The position numbers and the translations under genes are program-made. From Balanoglossus misakiensis (Eukaryota > Hemichordata), in contig CM082580.2 of assembly GCA_040954595.2 (NCBI GenBank), positions 12,648,001 to 12,712,000 of the forward strand: a stretch of DNA of 64,000 nucleotides. The letters are read 5' to 3'. Positions 1-10,200 of this stretch are shown piece by piece (positions within the stretch are counted from its first letter, which is position 1; each line of letters begins with the position of its first letter). The notes beneath the pieces are model-generated. The model searched no databases. It saw only the letters and a program-made list of their open reading frames with translations, and was not told the origin of the DNA.

Positions 1-210
1 TTCTCACCGTCTCTGTGTGTCTCCCTATCTGTGTCTCTTTCTCCCCTCTCTATAAAGTGCAACCTGTACATGTACATACGCCCCTTCACCTCTGCTCTGT
101 TGTCTGCTTGTATCAACTGTTCATGGAAATGACGGCGAGAAACTTACCTCTCAAATTCCATTCTTTCATGTTACGAGACCCACTCATCCTCTCTCTCTCT
201 CTGTCCACAG

Positions 211-2045
211 AGTGACCAGTTGAACCGGGCAGCGTGCGACATTGCCAGAGAAGTAGCCGATGAAGGTAACGCTCTGGTGTGTGGCGGAATCTCGCCAACT
301 CCCAGCTACACAGAGGACAAAGGCAAAGAGGCTGTGCAGAAAGAATTCCAAAAGCAGTGTCAGATTTTCATCGAAAAAGACGCAGACTTCTTATTAGCCG
401 AGGTGTGTCCATTTAACAGTCGATAAAGTTGCTCTTCACGATTCGTGTTGCGTGTTTGTTTTCGCATGGCATTTGAAATTCTAGTACCTATGTTTACTCA
501 CTGTCATTGTTGTCAGTTTTTCAGCGCAGTGGAGGAGTTGGAATGGGGCGTGGAAGTCCTCAAATCGTCCGGAAAACCAGTCGCTGCTACCATGAGGCTT
601 GGGTTGACGGGAGACTTGAATGGAGTCAGTGTTGAAGAGTGTGCAGTCAGAATGGCCAGAACAGGTAGGCCTGGACGTCTTCCGTGCAGAATCCACCCAC
701 GGCCCCTCCACATCATGAGCCCAACCACATGGACCAACGCACGATATAAAACTAAAAAGACTACGCAAACGTTGGCCGATATTTTCATGTTTTGAAACGG
801 AACACCCTATGATTCAGTAACCCGCGTGTGCCGACTAAAAAATGAGCTTATGTACAGCGCCCTGCGGTCTCGTAAGATAGAGGTTTTGATTGGTCAGTTC
901 CACAACAGGTGTATGAATGGTTTGACCAATAGGCCTAACGACAGGCTTTCCGAGGCTCTCACGCACACTGCAAAGAGATGTCTATCACTCGGTGAATTTT
1001 TGCCGCCATCAACAAGTGATATTCCCCCATCATTCATTTTCCACAGGGTGTGACATCATTGGCATCAACTGCTTGTATGATCCGGACACGTGCATCAAGA
1101 TCATGACGCGGATGAAGACCGCATTACAGGAGGCCGGGTTACAGCCCTATCTCATGGCTCAACCAGGAGGATTTTTTACGCAGGATGTTACTGAGAACAA
1201 GGACGGGCATATGGCTGTGTCTGAGTACCCGCTCGGTAAATAAACGACCATTAAATGTGTACAACAAAATTTAATACCCGAACTTATGAACAAATCAGGG
1301 AAACGCCAACGACGTAAACGATGATTGTGATAAGCTCTTAACAGTCGTAAGCTCAGTCTTGCTTGAATGTATTTACGCTGGTGTTCTCCTTCTCTTGATT
1401 TCAGCGATGGAGTCCCGACTTATCAGCCGAGCAGACGCTCACAGATTCGCCCGGAAAGCCTATGAGTTAGGCATACATTATATCGGCGGATGCTGTGGTT
1501 TTGAACCTTACCACATCAGAGCCATAGCTGAAGAGGTAATCAGTATTAGACATTTTATCCTGTTATGGGAATTTGACTGTTACGTCAGCCGTGTAATAGA
1601 ACGATTTCAGGCCAATTGCAGAGAGCGCCCTCGAACGACTGATCTTACAGTCTATTATCTCGTCTGTTTTTATCAGCTCGCTCCGGAAAGAGGATTTAGA
1701 CCACCAGGCCACGACAAAAACTCACTTTGGGGTGATGCACTTGCACTGAGTTCGGCACTGTCTGGTCAGAATGTCAAGTAAGTTCATTCTCCACTCTCCG
1801 GACGCCGGTGACGCTTTCACAGTGCAACCACAGTCCAGAATAGTTTTATATGTAGTAATAGTTACACTGTCAGCTAAATATAACACGGTTGTCAGAACAT
1901 TTGTACATTGACTATATTACAGTATGCTTTTCAACTGTTTGTGACTGAGTCCGTAAATTCTATAAATCTAACCTTTTTTCCATTTTCTCTTAGGGCCAGC
2001 AAAAAATATTGGGAAAATTTGAAGCCTGCATCCGGTCGCCTCTGA
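211..2045 (+). CDS. BHMT: Betaine-homocysteine S-methyltransferase, 3' part (six exons)
   Basis: BHMT transfers a methyl group from betaine to homocysteine, giving dimethylglycine and methionine, using a zinc-activated thiol in a TIM barrel in the cytosol. Exons seen: 211-402, 517-664, 1047-1235, 1405-1535, 1677-1777 and 1994-2045. All have GT/AG borders and matching phases. The first exon here starts near human residue 95; the 5' part lies outside the window. The protein reads like vertebrate BHMT: AACDIAREVADEG, SGKPVAATM, GINC and GGCCGFEPYHIRAIAEE. The Cys of GINC and the CC of GGCCGFEP are the family's three zinc ligands. The last exon gives KYWENL then SGR-Leu-stop, about 45 residues shorter than human BHMT, so the C-terminal extension involved in oligomerisation is missing. 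The 1-210 stretch is intron. The match is too long to be chance; only functionality of the short end is uncertain. Confidence 0.95.
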
Positions 2046-2177
2046 TGACTGCCTTGGCGAAGATGGATGGTGTCGAAACCTGTTTCACATATTGTCTTAA
2101 TAACGTCAAATCAAGTTTTGTTTGTTCCTGTACTATGTACAGTAGATGTATCTTTTCGAAGAAAGTCTGTGTCACGT

Positions 2178-2183
2178 AATAAA
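2178..2183 (+). terminator. Probable BHMT poly(A) signal
   Basis: AATAAA lies 133 bp after the BHMT stop codon and about 20 bp before the stop codon of the convergent acetyltransferase gene. The BHMT 3' UTR would therefore end at about 2195-2215, at or just inside the other gene's coding end. Confidence 0.6.
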
Positions 2184-2199
2184 CACAAATTGGAATTAT

Positions 2200-2874
2200 T
2201 TACAATGTTTTTTCGAAATCATGATTATCAACAAACACGTAGCCCGGAATAAAGATGTGAAAAGGTTCCTTTTTGAAGATTTGGTAGCCATTCTTTTTAT
2301 AGAATTCGTTCGCGGCAATTTGCACACTTGCCGTCCTTAATCGAACCTGCCTGTATCCCTGTAGACGACAGAATTCTTCGGCACATTTCAACAGTCGGCC
2401 CGCCAGGCCGCGCCGTCGGTATTCTGGATGCACGACCATTCGGCGGATTTCGGCAACGGTCGGGTCTTTACGATCCACGGCGACGGTTCCGACTATCTTT
2501 CCGCCGTGCACGGCGACAAATAGGTTACGTCCGTCGTGCGTTCTGTAGTATTCGAAGAGGCTTTTTCGCCAATCGCTGTGACGTTCATTGTAGTACCTGT
2601 TCCTGCGCAGTCTCATGGGCAAACTCGCCAACTGGTAAAACACCAGTAGAAGTGGTAGAGGGAGAATCAGGCTTAATAAGAGATGTCTTCTCCAGGCGTA
2701 GATAGAAACAGAAATTCCAAACATGGCGAAGGCTGAAACCGGGTGGGTGATCAAGTAAACCACGGTCGACCAGAAAGCGCCTTTCAGGAGTCCTTCGCGT
2801 ACTAGCAGACGATAGGCGGCACTGTCCTCATCTTTCCTCAGACCTCTGAGGACGATATCGGTGCTGGTTTCCAT
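2200..2874 (-). CDS. NAT8-like GNAT-family N-acetyltransferase, membrane type
   Basis: An intact 224-residue single-exon ORF. The layout is that of the vertebrate NAT8 family: a short N-terminus (METSTDIVLRGLRKDED), a hydrophobic membrane region at about residues 30-90, then a GNAT domain to the end. Visible GNAT features are the strand GGKIVGTVAVD, the segment AEIRRMVVHPEYRRRGLAGRLL carrying the acetyl-CoA pyrophosphate loop R-x-x-G-x-A, and the C-terminal motif AANEFYKKNGYQ. NAT8 relatives acetylate cysteine S-conjugates or lysines in the ER/Golgi membrane; which substrate applies here cannot be told. The start at 2874 (context accATGg) gives the usual family length. The gene is tail to tail with BHMT. 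Confidence 0.88.
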   Translation of the reverse strand: METSTDIVLRGLRKDEDSAAYRLLVREGLLKGAFWSTVVYLITHPVSAFAMFGISVSIYAWRRHLLLSLILPLPLLLVFYQLASLPMRLRRNRYYNERHSDWRKSLFEYYRTHDGRNLFVAVHGGKIVGTVAVDRKDPTVAEIRRMVVHPEYRRRGLAGRLLKCAEEFCRLQGYRQVRLRTASVQIAANEFYKKNGYQIFKKEPFHIFIPGYVFVDNHDFEKTL

Positions 2875-4051
2875 GGCTACAAGTGAGGTTGCCTGGAATT
2901 GTCACCTGTCCTTAATGCGGAAAAGAGAATACGAACGGATTAGAAGATTACCTGAAAGAAGGGGTGTATGGTGACTCACAAAATGAATACCAACTGGGCC
3001 TGCAAGTAATGGTCAAGGGCTGGGTGCAGTGCGTCATTTGATGACCAGAGAAACGTCGGAACCACTCCCCAATTTACATCAAAGTGGACTTAAAGTTGCC
3101 AAGAAGTCGGTCTTCCTTGCTCTTAAAAGAAATGACCAGGTGAGACCTGTTTTACCGAGCCAAATGTTAAACGGAAATGGTCTTTGCACCCTCAGGTGAC
3201 CATGCATGCATAATGTGGATGTCCACACAACTGCCTTGAAAACGGCCTGTCCTCCGGCTGTCTCTGGCAATACGCGCCTCGAAGGGGCGGAGATAGTTAC
3301 AATACTCTTCGGTCGACAAGTACTCTATACTGAGTCGTAAAATGAGACGTACAAGGGATAACTTACTTGAGAATCAGACTGAACAGCATTCTATACAGGG
3401 ATTAATTACGACGAGGGTAACTCACCTCAGTCTGGTCCGTCGACCCAAAGTGCAAAGGTCAATGGTCACTGTATAGTTCGTTAACGGAATTGGATAACAT
3501 CGAAGTTAGGCCTACAGCGATATATTGCTTGCAAACTTCCAACTGAACACGTATACTATAATAGTTTTATGCGTACTTATCACCATAAAAAGGTCGCCCC
3601 AAATCCGAAAACACAATCTTCAGTTACAACACCATACAAAGTGTATCATAGCAGAGTTTCTCAGTATCGACTGAAGTACATCACGGCGATTGAATAATTT
3701 GCAAACGAAACCTCTGTGTGTTACGACTGATGAATTTCTGTCTGTTAGAAAATGCGGTAAGCAGCTCAATTTTAGGTACAGTAAAAGTTGCTGGTATTGC
3801 ATAATGAATTCCACATTTCATTTAAAGTACTTTAATTCCACTTTATACGAATGAGTGTATTTGTCTTTAATTTTAATATAACATGTCCCTTGTATTAGAG
3901 TTTGCAAATAGTTGTATCTTTGCAAAAGTAGTCGATTCGCTATAATAATAAAAAAAGTAATCGAATGCCGACAGCAGGTGTCACGTGGTCGGGTGGGGCG
4001 TTACGTCACTTGAAAGTTCAGCTTCAACGTCAGCAAGGATAGGTCGGCGGA
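2875..4051. other. Intergenic between NAT8-like gene and acidic membrane protein gene
   Basis: It must hold the NAT8-like promoter and 5' UTR at the left end and the promoter of the next gene at the right end. No ORF here resembles a protein and no RNA gene was recognised. Only the last 90 bp show distinct regulatory motifs (separate entry). Confidence 0.6.
3976..4051 (+). promoter_or_regulatory. Proximal promoter with E-box and CRE-like site
   Basis: A GC-richer stretch directly before the ATG at 4052 carries CACGTG (3982-3987, palindromic E-box) and TTACGTCA (4001-4008, CRE/ATF-like half-palindrome). No TATA box is evident. Both are well-known core-promoter motifs, but their use here is inferred only from position. 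Confidence 0.45.
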
Positions 4052-6161
4052 ATGGCGGGCAATATTGTTGGAATGTTTCTGATTTTGACTTCCATTCTGG
4101 TGATCAATTACTCTCTGGTAAGTAAAAGTGGACCTGTTTCCATTCAGTTATTCATCTTTCTATGTTTCTTCAGTTATATAGAGCTTGGAATATTGCCATT
4201 GAACTTGGCATGGTTGCGTCATCTTATAATATGATTAGAAAAATAATGTTGACGAAAGGACTATATGCTTATGTCAAAAGTGGTTTTACTATTTAATTTA
4301 TTTTGGAGGGGTAATCGATTCCTGATCTATGACCCGGTCAATATTTTTGTTATAATTCTGATGATATGACATTTTTTTCAGACGAGCGCTGCAAACGTTC
4401 CCGAGTAAGTATCTTCTCAATGCTTTACTTTATCATTAGTTTTATGTATGTTTTGTATGTTACAGTAACACCGTAAATCCTCTATGCATACATTTTGTAA
4501 CCCATCATTAGACATATACAAACAATTCTAAAACATAGAACGTAGAAATACTGTCAAACACATAAAGTTTGTGAATAAAATATAACATATCAACAACATA
4601 AAAACCGCAATTAACAACACAGCGCAGTCAGCTGTTCTCCAGTTTAATGAAATTTAGGCTCCAACACAATAGTTAATTTGTTGATTGTCACCTATTCCCA
4701 TATGTTGCGTGGTGTCATTTAATGTTTTTTTCGAAGCTGTTGATTAACACGTTCCGTGGCTCTCATTATAGATGCCAAATAGATGAGTATCGATGTGGCG
4801 CGGAATGCTGTCCCAACAGATGTACAGAAATACAGTAAGTGTGGTTGTTGTTGTTGTTGTTGTGGTTGCTGTTGATATATAACCAGGCATGCACATACAA
4901 GGTCTAACCATTCTGTTACAGATGCGCCGAGCGTGAATACTGCTGCGGAGAGGAAACCTGTTGCCATAACGACGAGGCCAGGGTCCGGCGGCAGGCAGAG
5001 GGCGGCGGGGAAGGAGATGGCGGAGACACTGACGGAGCGGAGGAAACAAACGGCGATGGTGACGACGACGGAGCGGGAGACGGCGCAGTAACAGAGGCTG
5101 CTGACGGTGACGATGATGGTGGTCTTGTTACCAAAGGTGCGGAGGATGGAGGCGGCGTTGACAACGACGATGGAGCGGCAGATGGTGCGGTAACAGAGGC
5201 TGCTGACGATGATGACGAAGACGGTGGCGATGACGTTACAGAGGTAAACGAAGAGGGGCCAGGTGAAGAAGATGCCACTGTTGGTGTTACGGAGTCAAAT
5301 GCGGACGAAAATGTCACCGAGCGTGACGATGACGACGGCGGTGAAGATGACGTCACTGAGGCTGGGGATGATGTCACACTAGGAGATGACAACGAAACCG
5401 TGACTACTGGTGTTACAGAGACCAATGCGGATGGGACAGATGGAGAAAATGTCACTGGAGATGAAACGACAGACCCTGGTGATGGGAATGAGGAGGAAGA
5501 AGACGAGAAGGAAGAAGAAGGGACCACTTCTGAAACAAACGATGAAGAAAATAAGCAAGGGCAACAAAATGGAGACACCAAAAACGGAGAAAAGTGGTAC
5601 CAAAAATCGTAAGCGTGATTTCGTATACTGGCCTTTTGGCATTTCTTGATTGTGCCACGGCCACAAGACGTTTTGATCGCCATATTATGTATTTGACTGT
5701 CCTAGTCTGTCATGTCCGCTTTGGTAAACTTTGTTTTCTCGCTCAACAGGTGGTTGCTTTATGCGGGAATAGGTTTGGTCGTGGCAATCGTCGCTGTGGG
5801 GATGATCGCGGCCGGCGTTGTTGCAATTCGACGAAGAAAGGCACGCCGGGACGGATTATTGCACTGTGACGACCACGAGGCAGGGTCTTACAGCACCTTT
5901 CCCAGAGACGGGGACCAGGAGGGGAAAGGTATGCTGGCCTCCATGCTCAACTTCTGTCAGAAAGCACCGGAGGACCCGGCACTTGACGAGAGGGATACAG
6001 AAGAGGGCGCTGGCAAACCAAAGACAGAAGACCAAGTCCCAGTCGCCGGTGAAGAAGAAGTGACCGAGCCAGTTCAAGAGGAGGGTGAACGAGGGGATGT
6101 GCCCGCTACTTCAGAGGAGGCTACTGCCGGCGAAGAGGGCGCTGACAAATCTGAAGACTAG
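4052..6161 (+). CDS. Secreted-type Cys-rich, acidic single-pass membrane protein (five exons)
   Basis: Exons: 4052-4117, 4382-4404, 4772-4834, 4922-5608 and 5750-6161. Phases close, giving 416 residues. Residues 1-22 look like a signal peptide (MAGNIVGMFLILTSILVINYS). Residues 31-65 hold ten cysteines, ending in CCGEETCC (58-65). Residues about 75-279 form a very acidic, Gly/Asp/Glu/Thr-rich spacer with loose VTE-type repeats and N-glycosylation sequons (ENVT twice, DNET). Residues 281-306 are a clear membrane helix (WLLYAGIGLVVAIVAVG onward) followed by RRRKARR, so type I topology. The tail is again acidic. CCG-x3-CC is reminiscent of the WBP1/VOPP1/Shisa-like (STMC6) adaptor families, but those place the helix right after the cysteines; here about 215 residues intervene. 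I do not recognise an orthologue and assign no function. Confidence 0.8.
4844..4862. repeat. (TTG)n microsatellite in intron
   Basis: A short TTG tract lies in the intron between exons 3 and 4 of the acidic membrane protein gene. Confidence 0.85.
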
Positions 6162-7209
6162 AGATGAAATATTATGAGAACAGTTTGATATCGGGAGGGG
6201 GTTCAGAATAATACTACCGACCACATCCGTGGCCAATTATAGTCTTTTGACGGCCCCTTCCCGATAGTCAATGGTTCACCGTAAACACCCTTTCAAAGAT
6301 CTTGTTTCTCTAGATTACAATGTTCAGGATGCACGGTCATTTTCAGTCCAAATAAAAAACGCCCTCGACGACTGAACAAAAATTTCGTTTGTTTATTCCT
6401 GCTGTGTGTATGAGTGAGATTAGCAAAACAAATGGTTTCTTTTCCGTCTGCTTAGTGAAATTTAGTCAGCAACATACCCCCCCCCCCACCTATAAAAGTA
6501 CAGCAGCAAAGTGTCAAACTACTTCACTCGTACATCATAGCAGTTGACATACATGTATATAGCACCCCACAGCTGCAATGTACAGATACAGCAATGGCTA
6601 TCATGTGATGGTATAATCTTTATTGGAAAAAAATCATCTAATTTTGAAACACTGAAGAAATACCATAAATAGAATTCAAGACGTCTTGAAAACATTTGGA
6701 GATTGGTAATTACATTACAGAAGTTATTAAGATTAAAGACTTCTCAGTAAAGAAATTAAAATTAGATTTATATTTGTTTTAATAGTCTGTAGTTAACAGG
6801 AGTTAAACATACTGAAGATTTCATAATTATTGTGTAAAGGGTAATTGTATCAAACTTACGCCACTAAAAATCTACACAAACAAAATCTTACACACATTTT
6901 TTTGTAAAGTATATACAAACTGAATATATTCCCAGTGAATTTTCATTTGGAATTGGTGAATGGACATCAGACTAGTTCAATTTGATGTGATTTATCATCT
7001 GTGACAAATATATATGAGAACCCTTCTGAGAACTGCTCCCTTCCGCTAAAAGTGCCTGAAACTTGGGGCTACAGTCTCCCTCGCTGGTGCCTGACTTGAC
7101 TAGTTTTTTTTGTCTCTATGACAGAAATAAATTACTGTACAGGCATGGGCTTCCTTGAAAATCAAACCAGTAACATGATAGGAGTTGGAAATGGCCGACA
7201 CGCCCGCGC
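6162..7209. other. Convergent 3' UTR / intergenic region
   Basis: It holds the 3' UTR of the plus-strand acidic protein gene and the 3' UTR of the minus-strand CATIP gene. Minus-strand AATAAA signals lie at 6392-6397 and 6619-6624 (TTTATT on the plus strand); the second is the likelier CATIP end. A C11 run is at 6477-6487. No coding sequence was seen. Confidence 0.5.
6351..6356 (+). terminator. Poly(A) signal of acidic membrane protein gene
   Basis: AATAAA lies 190 bp after the stop codon at 6159-6161, with T/G-rich sequence following. Confidence 0.6.
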
Positions 7210-10200
7210 TTATAGGTTTTGCGATGACCGCGATGGTGATGCACTTCGTCTGAATTTCCCTTCTGTGGAGGTGGCATAGGTGCTGCTAGAGGGCGCTTTG
7301 GAGGAGAAGGCCGCAAAGTAATCTCCTGCAAAAGCGACCACGTTGTCTGGTTTCCTAAGCAGCAGAAACTGTAAGAAGTCGGCGAGTAGCGCCTTCAGCT
7401 CTGGGTGGTGTCTCATGTACACGGCATGGTCTCCTTTCAACTCCTCCTACACACATACAAACAAAAAAACACACACACACAAACTTGGTGTTATGAACTG
7501 TCTCAAATATGTATGGGCCTTGGGGAGAGATTTTCAGAAATGTGGCAGTCTTCTCAAGCTCTCAATTCTTTCCTATATTGAAGCTTGTGAGTACAGCTGA
7601 ATAACAAATAATGGCAGTTGAGTTTCTGTACCATCGTTCGCCAAAAAAAAAATGATTTTCACAACATTTATTGTGATATACTGCTTTATCAATATCATTA
7701 TTCCGTCTCTCACAAATGGTAAATCATGCTAGCAATAAAATTTTATTGAGATAAATTCATCACCGCTTGAGTTTTTGTCACTGTAAATTACAATATGCAG
7801 GGAAATTGACCATGTTTACTTTGCCTCCAGGAAAATGCAATTGATCAAGAAACCACAGCGGTTATATGTGTGTAGTTTTACAACTACTGAAGTTTTCTTC
7901 AACCCAAACAGTGCAGAACGAAAGCTAATTTTGTCCCTTAAACCTATTGAATACTATAGAGATTTCCATGTTTTCACCTAGATTTATAAAGACAAATACA
8001 AGAGGCTGCAGACCTTTTCTAGTGCCAGTGGAATGCAATCAGTCTCACCATACTTACTTTCCTGTCAAGGAATTTAGAGTAAAGTTGCATATCTTCTTCC
8101 CAATTGAGGGGCTGTTTCTTAAAGACGGGCTTTTCAAGAGCTTCATCAGTGTCCATTCGGCTCGGCACTCGAAGCAGTCTCATGGTCACTGGTGAACCAA
8201 CTTGGACTCTGCTTGTTAAATGTCTGAAGGAAATATCAGCGAGATTATAAATGTGGACCACTCAACAAGTGTATGGCCATGGGAAGAAACAAAATCTCAA
8301 ATCAATTGCTTTAATATAAAAAATATCATTTGGTTGTTTTTGAAGATGACAAAACACTGAAAAACATGTGTTGGTAGCTGAACACTGCTCTCTGGGTGTC
8401 AAAATGCAGATAAGCCGACCACAGATGTTTGCACACAAAACGTCATTGAGATTTTTTTTCCAATATGTCCACACAATCCAAGTGAGAGCAGCCCCCAATG
8501 ACAATCAACCATGGAGCGGTTGATTCACAGAGACAGATGCCACAAACAGTCTCTCCTATGAAAGGAGGACCCAATAAAAAATAACATGAAAATGTGACAA
8601 CATTGCTCCTGTGAGCTTTTCATCACGTCATCCCACCACACAAGGCCCTCGTTTATAGCCATACTTTCGTGACACAGCTGGTGTGTACACGTACGAACCA
8701 GGCAATAAATTGATGGCTAATCAATATTTTTCCCTTTGTAAGACCTGCCTGTTGGTGCCGTCTGTGGATTGGTCTAATCAGGCTATAGTATAAAAGCCCC
8801 CTTCTGAATGGAGTTAAAACCCCTCTGATGACAGTAAATGTCATATTTTAGACTATATCCTTTTATTATCACACCAGTGGGGCAGATCTGACAGTGGAAG
8901 GAAAATCCCATCAAAGAGGCACTGTTCACATCCAGTGTTTTGGCCAGGATGCCGCAGTAGAGATCGGGACTGAATCAATATGGGTCAATCATACGATGAA
9001 GAAACAAAGGGATTAAACCAACTTGCAGAGTGAGGTGGGGGATACCAGGTTTTAATTGGAAGACCTACCCATCAGTAAGGAAATATGACTGCCAGGATGT
9101 TGGCAGATCGTGTGCAGAATGAATCGTTCTTTCGATACCAGTCACAAGTATTTCCCTCTCTCCGATGGTTTGTTTGCGCTCCTCAAGGGGTCTCTGCAAC
9201 AACAAAAAAGTAAAAATAAAAAGATGTACATCACGACCACATGACATTGATTTGACCAATCACAGAATGGAAGATACGCACTTAGATTGCTTGTATGCAT
9301 GTTTGGATAGAACCAGCTGATACCATAAGATGGAACATTACTGTACTGATTACACTCACATATGTCGCTGTACTGAGGTTGGTTTCCGAATCGAATGATA
9401 TGAACGCACAGTTCTCCGAGACTCCTTTATTGACCATTATCCTTTGTAGTAAAAGATTTGAAGCTGCAAAAAAACAACAACAGGTATTGAAAAAAACACC
9501 ATTTGAGTTGTTATGGGGGGTCAGTGACAATTATCTCTACATATCAACCTCCTGATACTTGGCTAAATTCTGTACAACTACTGTTGAATTCAGATGTATT
9601 GCCAGCTGAAGATATTGACAGGTGCAGGCCGGGATACCAATGATTTCATTAACATGTCTATAATCCCATGCCTATCGTGAAAGATCTCTTGCGGAAATCG
9701 CGAGACAGGATTTCAGAGTCATGTCAAAGTAAGCGAACACATCAGACAGCCTCTGTAGGAGCCACAGGACAAATATGAACTGGAGACAGTTTCATCGACC
9801 CAACCCCTGATGAATATTGGTGATCGCTTAAAAGCATACAGTCGTGCAATTTTTAGCTGCTCCAAGGCAGGGTTGCACTCATGGGTCAACGCACTGGCTC
9901 CAAATACTGTCTCCACCCCAAAGGATGTGTCAACACCATCAGAGATCTTTCTCCATCTCTACTCCTTACTGCATTCAGACCCTCAGGTGCTTTGGGGGAC
10001 ACTCGCAGTGTGTGTATGCAATTGCCGAGCAAGCCTTCAGTGAGTGCTGTCACTATACTGCGCATGTGACCCTAAAAGCTTAGCAGCATGCCTGCAGGCA
10101 GGGGACGCACTGTCAATTACACAGTGTGCACTGTACACAAAACTGTGACTGTTCAGCATTTGTGCTAGAAATCCCATGAATTATGTAAAAGAACAGGAGG

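Noticed and set aside
4916-5683. Minus-strand Ser/Pro-rich ORF of 255 codons
   Set aside because: It is the antisense shadow of the acidic Asp/Glu/Thr exon 4922-5608, whose borders, phase and protein features are consistent on the plus strand.
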